DNA from: an uncultured Pelagibacteraceae bacterium
Lineage (GTDB): Bacteria > Pseudomonadota > Alphaproteobacteria > Pelagibacterales > Pelagibacteraceae
DNA: 35,725 bases
Assembly: GCA_902593845.1 (NCBI GenBank)
Contig: CACJJV010000012.1
Coordinates: 1-35,725 of the forward strand
Direction of reading: 5' to 3'
The notes under the pieces were generated by a model, which searched no databases, was not told the DNA's origin, and saw only the letters and a list, made by a program, of their open reading frames with translations. A program made the translations under genes and the position numbers. Shown in pieces: positions 27,339 to 34,871 of this stretch (its first letter is position 1; every line of letters starts with the position of its first letter).

Positions 27339-28583
27339 TTAATTATTAATTTTTATCTTTAAATATTTAAAAAATTTTTTGGATCTTATAATTGATAAAG
27401 CCGTAATAATCGACATTAGCATAAAGTCTAAACATGCTTTAATTATGAATATTAATATTAAAGTTGTTGGAAATATTCTTTCATTGTCCACATATAGAAT
27501 AGGAATATTAATGTTTCCATAAGAGTATATAAATAAGAAAATGTATCTTAATATTATTAAACCACTTAGTAGGTTATAGAATTTGGTGTCTTTATATGCA
27601 TTTAATAAATACGGAATAGTTAAAATCAAAAAGATTTCTCTATAGGTCCAATTTGAAAAAAAAATATAGCAAAAAAGGCAGATGTAGGAACCAATTAAAA
27701 ATAATCTATCATCTTTTTTAAGTGTAAAAGCTAGATTTACATTTTTTTCTTGTATTAATGATATTTTTAAAATTTTTTTAGTAATTGCAAGAAACATTAT
27801 AAAAACAATAAATAATGAAAAAATATAATTTAGATTAAAAATATATTTAATAATTTTACTAAGATAATTTAATGACCAAATGAATTGATATCCTGGCTTG
27901 CCAGCTGCAGCACCGCCACCAAAAAAGGCCAGAAGATCGTATTCATAATTGTACAAAAGATAAATCATAAATAGAAAAAATAATGATAAGGCGAAAATAA
28001 TCATTTTTTTTTTACTTCTATTTATGTCTTCCATAAAAAAATTTACAAATATAAATGATGGGTAAATTTTTACAAATGATATAAAAAAATATAAAAACCA
28101 ATTTACTAAATAATATCTATTGTAGATACATATTATTACTAAGCAAAAAATTAAAAGATCTATGTTAGCTCTTTCATACAATAGTAAAGTTGAAGGATTA
28201 AATATACATAATAAAAATATTATCCATTCAACTATACTTTGAGGCAATATAATTTTATGTATTAAAAAAATTGAAGTAAATATCAAAAGATATGGTGTAT
28301 ATATATAATAAAGTTTAAATAAATTCTCATTATAAGGTATCAAAAGTAAAATTCTTCCATAAGACATTTTATAATCAAGACAGGAATTTGTTTCATTGTT
28401 ATAAATATTAAGTCCTAAAGAATTGCACCTCAAAAAATCAATTGTAATTCTCCAATCTTCAAAAATGATTGGGAATTTCCATATAAAATGTTTTATAAAT
28501 TCAATATTGATTAAAAAAGTTACAATTAAAAATAATACCAAAATTAGTATAAAACTTTTAATAAAATTATAATAAATAGACAT
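27339..28583 (-). CDS. Polytopic membrane protein, GT87-like lipid-linked sugar transferase
   Basis: A 414-residue integral membrane protein with about ten hydrophobic helices. An acidic pair in the first periplasmic loop (EDWRITIDFLRC) could be the catalytic Asp of GT-C glycosyltransferases, and YERANIDLLIF and FVKIYPSF resemble the GT87/DUF2029 mannosyltransferase group. A glycine/alanine-rich loop GGGAAAGKPGYQF is in a central loop. Predicted to use a polyprenyl-phosphate sugar at the membrane, a fitting partner for the GT2 gene nearby. Extremely AT-rich, even for this window. Convergent with the aminotransferase gene; upstream lies the tRNA-Leu half copy. Confidence 0.55.
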   Translation of the reverse strand: MSIYYNFIKSFILILVLFLIVTFLINIEFIKHFIWKFPIIFEDWRITIDFLRCNSLGLNIYNNETNSCLDYKMSYGRILLLIPYNENLFKLYYIYTPYLLIFTSIFLIHKIILPQSIVEWIIFLLCIFNPSTLLLYERANIDLLIFCLVIICIYNRYYLVNWFLYFFISFVKIYPSFIFVNFFMEDINRSKKKMIIFALSLFFLFMIYLLYNYEYDLLAFFGGGAAAGKPGYQFIWSLNYLSKIIKYIFNLNYIFSLFIVFIMFLAITKKILKISLIQEKNVNLAFTLKKDDRLFLIGSYICLFCYIFFSNWTYREIFLILTIPYLLNAYKDTKFYNLLSGLIILRYIFLFIYSYGNINIPILYVDNERIFPTTLILIFIIKACLDFMLMSIITALSIIRSKKFFKYLKIKINN

Positions 28584-28660
28584 AGTTTTAAATGGATATA
28601 GTTAATTATATCTAAAAAAATTATAAAAAAATTATAAAAAAATTTAAAAATTTACTTTCA
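28584..28660. other. AT-rich spacer before the tRNA-Leu half copy
   Basis: This noncoding stretch holds a small dyad GATATA (28595-28600) / TATATC (28607-28612) 11 nt from the GT87-like start codon, and two tandem ATTATAAAAAA-like units. It may contain the promoter of the minus-strand membrane protein gene. No RNA gene or ORF is visible. Confidence 0.4.
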
Positions 28661-28748
28661 TCTTGTTTAATTATAAATATTGGCATAAACACTCATGAAA
28701 TTCATTAATGCCCTCGTGGTGAAATTGGTAGACATAAAGGACTTAAAA
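28661..28748 (+). repeat. Left copy of direct repeat: tRNA-Leu promoter region plus 5' half
   Basis: These 88 bp match 31115-31202 at a constant offset of 2454 bp with two mismatches (28668 T/C and 28735 T/C). The repeat covers 49 bp upstream of the tRNA and its first 39 bases, and identity stops at the last base of the anticodon loop. Consistent with a duplicated attachment site. Confidence 0.85.
28710..28748 (+). pseudogene. tRNA-Leu(TAA) 5'-half remnant
   Basis: The acceptor 5' strand, D-arm, and anticodon 5' stem and loop match the intact tRNA-Leu at 31164 except one base (28735). After the loop the sequence changes to AATATAGGGTAGG, so the 3' anticodon strand, variable arm, T-arm and acceptor 3' strand are lost. 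It cannot fold into a tRNA. It is preceded by a duplicate of the tRNA promoter region and could still be transcribed into the spacer. Confidence 0.85.
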
Positions 28749-28939
28749 AATATAGGGTAGGGTTATTTCATAATCTCACACAGTCTCGTTCAGTCTTAAA
28801 TCCCATAAAATCCTTCACTTTTATAAAACCTATATTTATTTTTATTGGAAAATATGAATAATAAATTGGTCAAACTAGAAGTAGACTAGAACCTGGTGAG
28901 AAAAATATACTAAAATAGATTTATTAATGATTAATTGTT
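28749..28939. other. Spacer inside the tRNA-Leu bracketed segment, attachment-site-like
   Basis: No gene. Immediately next to the tRNA break lies AAATATAGG (28748-28756), repeated in inverted orientation as CCTATATTT (28829-28837). Between them CAGTCT occurs at 28781 and 28791 (10-bp spacing), within TCTCACACAGTCTCG, reminiscent of integrase arm-type repeats. The rest, up to the GTG start at 28940, holds the presumed promoter of the next gene. Confidence 0.4.
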
Positions 28940-31057
28940 GTGAAAAATATTTATAAAATTTATTACATTGTATTTTTTTTAGCTTTATTTTTTTCTAAAG
29001 CTATAGCAGGGCCAACCTTTGTGCAAAGTAAATCGATTGCTTCGGCCTTTTATTTAGGACTTAACTTTAATAATGATGGTACAAAAATGTATACTGTAAG
29101 AAATGGAGCAAAAACGGATGCAGTTATCGAACATATATTAACTACCCCATATGACATTTCAACGGCAACCGTAAATAATACTAAAATAGTACATAGAGGT
29201 GGAAGTAATAGTAGTCATATACCATCACAAGTAGTGTTTAATAACGACGGAACAAAAATGTTTGTTTCTAACCATACTGGTAGTTACATAGAATACTATT
29301 CACTAACCACTGCATTTGATATTTCAACTGCTACATTTGATGATCAGCTTGATATTTCTGGTCAAGAAATAAGAGCAAATTCATTTGCATTTAATAATGA
29401 TGGTACCAGAATGATTGTTGCTGGTGCAGGAAATGAGTCCCAACATCGTATTCATGAATATTCACTAGCTACACCATTTGATCTTAGTTCAGGAGTTACT
29501 CATCTTAATACTGAAGACCTAAGTTCTACTCACAGTTACATAGATGGAGTTATTTTTAATTACAATGGTACTAAACTGTATACCATTAGAAACGAAACTA
29601 ATTCTGACAATCACATTTCTCAATTTAAATTAACTACACCCTATGATGTTTCTACTTTATCCCTTGAAGGTACCTTGAGAGTAAGTTCTTTTATTTCAGG
29701 ATCATCAGATGTAAGAGAAATGGCTTTTAGCAACGATGGAAGTAAAATGTTTATCATTGATGATGGACTTGATAAAGTTCATGAATTTAACCTAAGTTGT
29801 AATTGGAGCGTAGTTGATGGTGCTTGTGAAGATCCAATAACTACTACTGATGGGGGTAAAGATATTTTAAGCTCAATCGAGTCTCAAACTGCAACAGCTA
29901 AACAAATTGTTATACATGCAACAACTCCAGTTCTTAATCGTATGTATTGGTTAAGAAGACATAGAAATAATGATCAATTAAGTAACCAAAATATTAGATT
30001 AAATTTTTCTAATTCAATGATGGCGTCGCTCTCTAAAATTATTCCTATATCAAATAAAACAAATGAGGTTCTAGACAAATTATCAGATGATTGGTCATTT
30101 TGGAGTGAGGGTAGTGTAAGTATTGGTAGAACTGGTGATACATCTAATTCATTTTCAAAGAAAATTAATACCAAAGGTATTACACTTGGTATGGATAAAA
30201 AGATAAGCAAAAATAGATTATATGGTTATGCTTTTAGATTAGGTGAAGATGATGTTGATGTAGGTACATCTGGAACTAATTTAGATACTAATTCTTTTAG
30301 TTCATCCTATTATGAAACTTTTATTCATGATGATAAAAGATTTACTGAAGGCATCATTGGAGTGAGCTTTTTAAAAACTGATCATGTTAGAAAAGGGGAA
30401 GGAGGAAGCACTAGAACAGGAGAAAGAGCCGGACAACAGATATTTGGTTCGCTTAACTACTTAACAACATATAAAAAAGAAAATTTAAATATCACTCCTA
30501 ATTTAAGAATTGATCTAGGCTATACAAGATTGTCTACATATACAGAAAAAGGTGCTGCAGCTTTAGTTTACAAAGCTCAAGCAATTGAAACTGGAATGAT
30601 ATCCGCTGGTTTTACCATAAGTGATATTTTAAATTTTAATACTTTTACGTTTAAACCAAATGGTGGATTAGAGCTTGGAGTAGATTTTAGTCCATCTTCA
30701 GATGCAAAATATCGTTATCGTTCTGAAGCTACAGTATATACAAAATCAATTGATCAAGATTCTAAAAATTTAAGAGCAAATATTGGATTTGATTTAGTAA
30801 CCGATAATGGTTTTTCTGTAATGACTATTTATGAGAGAAATCAAAGTGACAATTCTCATAGCGATACTTTATATTTAGGATTTGGCTATATACCAACAGA
30901 CAATATTGAATATGCTATGACTTTAGATAATGACAAAGCATCTTTGAGTTATAAGAGAAATTTAAATGGTTTCGATATCAGAATGAGTTCGAATTATAGC
31001 TTGATGAGTCAAATACCTGAATATGGTGCAAACCTAGAAATTGTAAGTACATTTTAA
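28940..31057 (+). CDS. Secreted propeller-repeat protein with autotransporter-like beta-barrel (paralogue A)
   Basis: A 705-residue predicted outer-membrane protein. A signal peptide (residues 1-23, ending AKAIA-like SKAIA) precedes five repeats of about 50 residues, each with an F-x-N-D-G-T-K-M-[FY] strand (DGT near 46, 103, 154, 209, 266) followed by an EYSLTTPFDIST-like strand, resembling a YncE/WD-like beta-propeller. An alpha-helical linker (about 309-380) leads to an aromatic-rich C-terminal barrel beginning near WSFWSEGSVSIGR and ending in Phe. This is the arrangement of an autotransporter passenger plus translocator. Start is a GTG without Shine-Dalgarno. It is the only gene between the tRNA-Leu half copy and the intact tRNA-Leu. 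Ligand or function unknown. Confidence 0.7.
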   Translation: MKNIYKIYYIVFFLALFFSKAIAGPTFVQSKSIASAFYLGLNFNNDGTKMYTVRNGAKTDAVIEHILTTPYDISTATVNNTKIVHRGGSNSSHIPSQVVFNNDGTKMFVSNHTGSYIEYYSLTTAFDISTATFDDQLDISGQEIRANSFAFNNDGTRMIVAGAGNESQHRIHEYSLATPFDLSSGVTHLNTEDLSSTHSYIDGVIFNYNGTKLYTIRNETNSDNHISQFKLTTPYDVSTLSLEGTLRVSSFISGSSDVREMAFSNDGSKMFIIDDGLDKVHEFNLSCNWSVVDGACEDPITTTDGGKDILSSIESQTATAKQIVIHATTPVLNRMYWLRRHRNNDQLSNQNIRLNFSNSMMASLSKIIPISNKTNEVLDKLSDDWSFWSEGSVSIGRTGDTSNSFSKKINTKGITLGMDKKISKNRLYGYAFRLGEDDVDVGTSGTNLDTNSFSSSYYETFIHDDKRFTEGIIGVSFLKTDHVRKGEGGSTRTGERAGQQIFGSLNYLTTYKKENLNITPNLRIDLGYTRLSTYTEKGAAALVYKAQAIETGMISAGFTISDILNFNTFTFKPNGGLELGVDFSPSSDAKYRYRSEATVYTKSIDQDSKNLRANIGFDLVTDNGFSVMTIYERNQSDNSHSDTLYLGFGYIPTDNIEYAMTLDNDKASLSYKRNLNGFDIRMSSNYSLMSQIPEYGANLEIVSTF

Positions 31058-31114
31058 CAAACTAAGATCTCTCTAGGATCTAGATAGGATAAGATAAAAA
31101 AATTTACTTATTCC

Positions 31115-31202
31115 TCTTGTTCAATTATAAATATTGGCATAAACACTCATGAAATTCATTAATGCCCTCGTGGTGAAATTGGTAGACACAAAGGACTTAA
31201 AA
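31115..31202 (+). repeat. Right copy of tRNA-Leu direct repeat
   Basis: Counterpart of 28661-28748; 86 of 88 bases match. It includes the upstream region (TTGTTC at 31118, CATAAA at 31134, a plausible weak promoter) and the 5' half of the functional tRNA. If the segment between was inserted, the expressed tRNA is now driven by the incoming copy. Confidence 0.85.
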
Positions 31203-31249
31203 TCCTTGCCGCTTGCGGAGTGCCAGTTCGAGTCTGGCCGAGGGCACCA
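31164..31249 (+). tRNA. tRNA-Leu (anticodon TAA)
   Basis: An 86-nt gene with encoded CCA. Acceptor strands GCCCTCG/CGAGGGC, anticodon stem AAGGA/TCCTT enclosing CTTAAAA (anticodon TAA at 31198-31200), a long variable arm CCGC-TT-GCGG typical of leucine, and T-arm with TTCGAGT. All elements pair. NAD kinase starts 5 nt after the CCA. Confidence 0.97.
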
Positions 31250-31254
31250 TTAAA

Positions 31255-32025
31255 ATGAGTAAGACACAAATTATCTCTGACAAGAATAGTAGATCATCAA
31301 ATATAAAAAAATCATTAATAAAGATATTAAAAAGAAATGAGATAAAAAAACCAAATCTAACAATTGTTATTGGTGGTGATGGTTTTATGCTTCAAACTTT
31401 AAAAAAAAATAGAAATTCAAAAAAATCTTTTTATGGAATAAATTCAGGAAACTATGGTTTCTTAATGAATAAATATTCATCAAATAATTTAGTTAAAAAT
31501 TTATCAAAAGCTAAGATGATTTCAATTTCACCATTAGAAATGACAGTGAGTAACAAGAATAATCAAAGAAAAAAACACATAGCAATTAATGAGGTATCAA
31601 TTTTACGACAAAGCCGTCAAGCAGCATCGTTATCAATAGATTATGGATCTAAAAAACTAATTAAGAATTTAGTTTCTGACGGGGTTTTGGTTTCTACACC
31701 TGCTGGAAGTACAGCTTATAATTTATCTGTTCATGGCCCTATTTTAGGTCTTAATTCAAAAAAGTTGTCGATCTCACCCATAAGTGCTTTTAGACCACGA
31801 AGATGGAAAGGCAAAATAGTGAGTGATAGTTCAAAAATAATAATTAAAAATTTAAATCCAAAAAAAAGACCTATTAGTGCAGTGGCTGATAATATTGAAG
31901 TAAGAAATGCTAAAAAAATAATTATTAGAACAAATAAGAATATTAAATTTAATCTTTTATATGACAAAAATAGAAGTTTACAAAAGAAAATAAAAATAGA
32001 ACAAATAAGACGTGAAACATCTTGA
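31255..32025 (+). CDS. nadK: NAD kinase
   Basis: A 256-residue ATP-NAD kinase producing NADP+. The GGDG motif is in VIGGDGFMLQTL near residue 39, the NE/D motif in AINEVSILR, and the glycine-rich SDGVLVSTPAGSTAYNLS block in the middle, followed by GPILGLN. It is on the short side but complete. The ATG at 31255 is chosen; upstream in-frame codons fall inside tRNA-Leu. The start lies 5 nt from the tRNA 3' end and has no Shine-Dalgarno, so 3' processing of a joint transcript would release a practically leaderless mRNA. It separates the two propeller/barrel paralogues. Confidence 0.92.
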   Translation: MSKTQIISDKNSRSSNIKKSLIKILKRNEIKKPNLTIVIGGDGFMLQTLKKNRNSKKSFYGINSGNYGFLMNKYSSNNLVKNLSKAKMISISPLEMTVSNKNNQRKKHIAINEVSILRQSRQAASLSIDYGSKKLIKNLVSDGVLVSTPAGSTAYNLSVHGPILGLNSKKLSISPISAFRPRRWKGKIVSDSSKIIIKNLNPKKRPISAVADNIEVRNAKKIIIRTNKNIKFNLLYDKNRSLQKKIKIEQIRRETS

Positions 32026-32044
32026 TTTAAAGTAAAATTTAAAA

Positions 32045-34243
32045 ATGAAAAAGGTTTTTTTATTTGTTTTATTTTTTTGCACTTTATTGAGTTCTAATTC
32101 ATTTGCTGAATTTACTTTTGTACAAACAAAAGATGTTTCATCAGATACCCCTGGTATTAGAGGAATAAACTTTAAGCCAGACGGAACCAGAATGTATATC
32201 ACTAGTCGTGAGGATGATCCTGAATTCAAGGGTTATATAATCGAATATTCACTTAGCAAACCATTCGATATTAGTACAGCAACAATTTCTTTTTCAGGAG
32301 GTTCACCAAAAGGCACTCCATTAACCTGTGATGGAGCAGGAGCAGCTGATCAAATGGAATTACCCCATGCTGTTGAATTTAAACCAGACGGTACTCGGAT
32401 GTTTATAACTACTAATAAGGATTTCAGCGGAAACCCTGGTGTCGGGGTATATCAATTTAAATTAACAACTCCCTGGGACTCGACCACATTAGTTTGTGAA
32501 AAAATATACGAAGTAGACGTCGATGGTTCAGGGAATGAAGATCAAGTAAGAGTTTTAGATTTTAATCCAGACGGCACACGAATGTTTGTAGGTGGAAAGA
32601 GAACACATAAATTAAGACAATATGATTTAGCAACTCCTTTTGATCTTAGATCTGGAGTTACCCCAGGAGGAATTTCAGACTCATTAGAGAGTTTTGAGGA
32701 TAATATGAGAGATATTCAATTTAATCCAGATGGAACTCAAATGTTCTTAACTGGTGATGAGAGAGATAGTGGACTGATGCAAAAATTTAGTTTAAGTACT
32801 CCATACGATATAACCACTTTATCCTCTACTACTGAAACATTTTCTTTAACATCACCGTCAGATACAAATCTGGTAAATAAATTAAGGGGTTTTATTTTTG
32901 CTGTAAATTTTACAAAATTATTTGTTACAACTGATGAATCATCTGGAGACAATGAAATTCATGAATTTGATATTGATTGTGCAGGTACAATAACTTGTGC
33001 TGATCCATCAACTAATGATGATGTAAAAGCAATCATCGAGGCGAATGTTGAGTCTGCAAAACGTATAATTAGAAATAATACTCTTCCGATATTTCATAGA
33101 ACTGAATGGTTAAGAAGATATAAAAATAAAGATAATCTAAATAACCTTAATGCAGAGATAGATTTTACAAATGAAAAAATTGCAAGATTAGTTAGTGCAT
33201 TAGAAACTCTTAAAAAAGATAAAGATAGAACTTATAGTAGTAATGATTGGTTTCAGTGGAGCGAAGGAAGAGTAAGCTTAGGTAGAAAAAGTGCAAAAAG
33301 CGGGTCATCTAGAGATATTCATGGATATGGCATTTCTATTGGTGCAGATAGAATTAAAGAAGAGGATCGAGATGAAATGTATGGCTATGTTTTTCAATAT
33401 GGAAATGATGATGTTGACATTGGGAACAAAGGCACAAACTTAAGTACCGATACTTACAGCATCGCTATGTATAGTACGAAATTTAGAGATAATGAGTCTT
33501 TTACTGATAGTATTATTGGATTTAGTTTACTAGACATCAATCATAGAAGAGTAATTAATAACAATACCTTAAAAGGGGATAGAGCAGGACAACAGATATT
33601 TGGATCAATTAATTTTGGAAAAAGATTACATGATGAAAAACTTAATTTGAGCCCAGGGATTAAAATAGATTTAGGGTACACAAAATTAAGAGAATTTAGA
33701 GAGAAAACTACAATAGGTGATAGTTTAGCAGATGCATTAATTTATAAAGATCAAAATATCAAAACAGCTTTAGCTACAATTGGTTTTCTTTTTGATACAG
33801 AAAATGAACAAGAGGAAAGAACAACCAATCATCACGGAAGAATTGAATATGTTGGTGATTTTAGTCCATCATCTAATGCAGAGTTCATTTATAGGAATGA
33901 TCAAGGGACTGGCTATAATTATAGTACAAATAATAAGTCCAAACATAATTACAGGATAGGTTATGGTTTCGATATAACTTCAATATCAGGCTGGTCTGTT
34001 GTAACTAATTTTGAAAGATTTGGAGCTAGCGGAAAAGGTTTTTATAATGAGCTTTATTTATTAATAGGATATGTACCAATTGATGATATGAAATTTTCAT
34101 TTGAGATTGATAACTCAAATACAACAACTTTAGGATTTGTTAACAAAATTAATAATTATAATTTTAAAATTAACTCAAATTTTGATTTTTTAAGTGAAGA
34201 AAAAAATCATAATACTGAGATATCATTAAGTAATAAATTCTAA
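32045..34243 (+). CDS. Secreted propeller-repeat protein with autotransporter-like beta-barrel (paralogue B)
   Basis: A 732-residue paralogue of the product of the gene at 28940, with the same plan: signal peptide (about 1-21, SNSFA), propeller-like repeats with F-x-P-D-G-T-[RQ]-M-[FY] (DGT near 46, 115, 176, 229, plus a degenerate fifth at about 285), an alpha-helical linker, and a C-terminal barrel starting around WFQWSEGRVSLGR and ending in Phe. The GDRAGQQIFGSIN block is almost identical to the GERAGQQIFGSLN block of paralogue A, while the propellers differ much more, implying faster change of the exposed part. It starts 19 nt after nadK and is followed by a pilin gene 2 nt later. Confidence 0.7.
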   Translation: MKKVFLFVLFFCTLLSSNSFAEFTFVQTKDVSSDTPGIRGINFKPDGTRMYITSREDDPEFKGYIIEYSLSKPFDISTATISFSGGSPKGTPLTCDGAGAADQMELPHAVEFKPDGTRMFITTNKDFSGNPGVGVYQFKLTTPWDSTTLVCEKIYEVDVDGSGNEDQVRVLDFNPDGTRMFVGGKRTHKLRQYDLATPFDLRSGVTPGGISDSLESFEDNMRDIQFNPDGTQMFLTGDERDSGLMQKFSLSTPYDITTLSSTTETFSLTSPSDTNLVNKLRGFIFAVNFTKLFVTTDESSGDNEIHEFDIDCAGTITCADPSTNDDVKAIIEANVESAKRIIRNNTLPIFHRTEWLRRYKNKDNLNNLNAEIDFTNEKIARLVSALETLKKDKDRTYSSNDWFQWSEGRVSLGRKSAKSGSSRDIHGYGISIGADRIKEEDRDEMYGYVFQYGNDDVDIGNKGTNLSTDTYSIAMYSTKFRDNESFTDSIIGFSLLDINHRRVINNNTLKGDRAGQQIFGSINFGKRLHDEKLNLSPGIKIDLGYTKLREFREKTTIGDSLADALIYKDQNIKTALATIGFLFDTENEQEERTTNHHGRIEYVGDFSPSSNAEFIYRNDQGTGYNYSTNNKSKHNYRIGYGFDITSISGWSVVTNFERFGASGKGFYNELYLLIGYVPIDDMKFSFEIDNSNTTTLGFVNKINNYNFKINSNFDFLSEEKNHNTEISLSNKF

Positions 34244-34245
34244 TT

Positions 34246-34725
34246 ATGAAGCGTAATGCTTTTACATTAATAGAGCTATTAGTAGTTGTGGCGATTATCG
34301 GTGCTCTAGCTACAGTGGGAGTGGTTGCTTATAATGGGTATACGTCTTCAGCAAAAAAAAATGCTGTAAAATCAATGCATGCTCAAACTATAAAATTTAT
34401 AAAAGCAGAAATTCTAAAATGTGAAATTGCAGATAAAATAGTCATGAATGGTAATCTTAATTGTTCTGAACGTCTCATAGCTAATAAAATAGGAGCTGCA
34501 ACACAAGCTGCCTTTGAAGAAAAGTTTCTTAATCCATTTGTCCCTTATAAAGAAAATGTTGTTGCAGCGCAGGCTCCACATCAAAACGGAGTTTGTATTG
34601 TTCGATATAATAGTGGGGGTATCTTAGTTAGCAATATAGATGTAAATGGAGGTGGTACTTTAGTGCGGGTATCAACTTGTTACGGTGAAACTACAAGATT
34701 GTATGAAGAATGGATTGTTTATTAA
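34246..34725 (+). CDS. Type IV pilin-like (pseudo)pilin
   Basis: A 159-residue protein with a class III signal: short basic leader MKRNA, then FTLIELLVVVAIIGALATVG with Glu at position 5 of the mature protein, the hallmark for prepilin peptidase and subunit assembly. The residue before the cleavage site is Ala rather than the usual Gly. The C-terminal part carries cysteines (KCEIADKI, LNCSERL, NGVCIVRY, STCYGE) that may form disulphides as in pilin D-regions. Located 2 nt after paralogue B, so probably translated in coupling with it. No assembly ATPase, platform or peptidase genes are in the window. Confidence 0.82.
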   Translation: MKRNAFTLIELLVVVAIIGALATVGVVAYNGYTSSAKKNAVKSMHAQTIKFIKAEILKCEIADKIVMNGNLNCSERLIANKIGAATQAAFEEKFLNPFVPYKENVVAAQAPHQNGVCIVRYNSGGILVSNIDVNGGGTLVRVSTCYGETTRLYEEWIVY

Positions 34726-34728
34726 GTT

Positions 34729-34809
34729 ATGGTGCCCCCGCACGGATTCGAACCGCGGACCTATTGATTACAAATCAATTGCTAAAGTTTAAATAAACAT
34801 TTGTTTGCA
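34729..34809. repeat. First copy of 81-bp direct repeat with tRNA-Thr 3' half
   Basis: Identical over 81 bp to 35645-35725, offset 916 bp. It consists of the tRNA-Thr 3' half (minus strand) plus a non-tRNA arm (34783-34809) that is also conserved. The true repeat may be longer because the second copy runs off the window. Confidence 0.93.
34730..34782 (-). pseudogene. tRNA-Thr(TGT) 3'-half remnant, copy 1
   Basis: On the minus strand it reads: anticodon stem ATTGA/TCAAT with loop TTTGTAA (anticodon TGT), variable region, T-arm CGCGG-TTCGAAT-CCGTG, acceptor 3' strand CGGGGGC, A, CCA. The D-arm and 5' acceptor strand (expected GCCCCCG) are missing; instead an AT-rich arm is joined just before the anticodon stem. 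Its CCA end is 4 nt beyond the pilin stop codon. Confidence 0.85.
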
Positions 34810-34856
34810 GCAATAATCTTAAAATACTTTTGACTTGGCAACAATCTTGCAACAAT
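34807..34856. promoter_or_regulatory. GCAACAAT direct repeats, 11-bp period
   Basis: GCAACAAT occurs at 34838-34845 and 34849-34856 (11-bp spacing, one helical turn), with a near match GCAGCAAT at 34807-34814 directly beside the tRNA-Thr arm. Same-face repeats beside a tRNA attachment site fit integrase arm-type or excisionase binding sites; they might also serve as an operator for the gene at 34872. Confidence 0.45.
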
Positions 34857-34871
34857 GGTAGAGTTTTCATA

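Noticed and set aside
28613..28650. ATTATAAAAAA-like tandem units as a designed repeat.
   Set aside because: Two and a half imperfect A/T-only copies are expected by chance in this composition.
28806..28822. AAAATCCTT near 28806 resembles the start of the tRNA-Leu 3' half (AAAATCCTTGCC).
   Set aside because: Only 9 bases agree and the rest cannot form the variable or T-arm; in such AT-rich DNA this is too short to call a 3'-half remnant.
31213..31254. An upstream start for NAD kinase at 31213.
   Set aside because: Those codons are the 3' part of tRNA-Leu, whose structure is complete; homology begins after the ATG at 31255.
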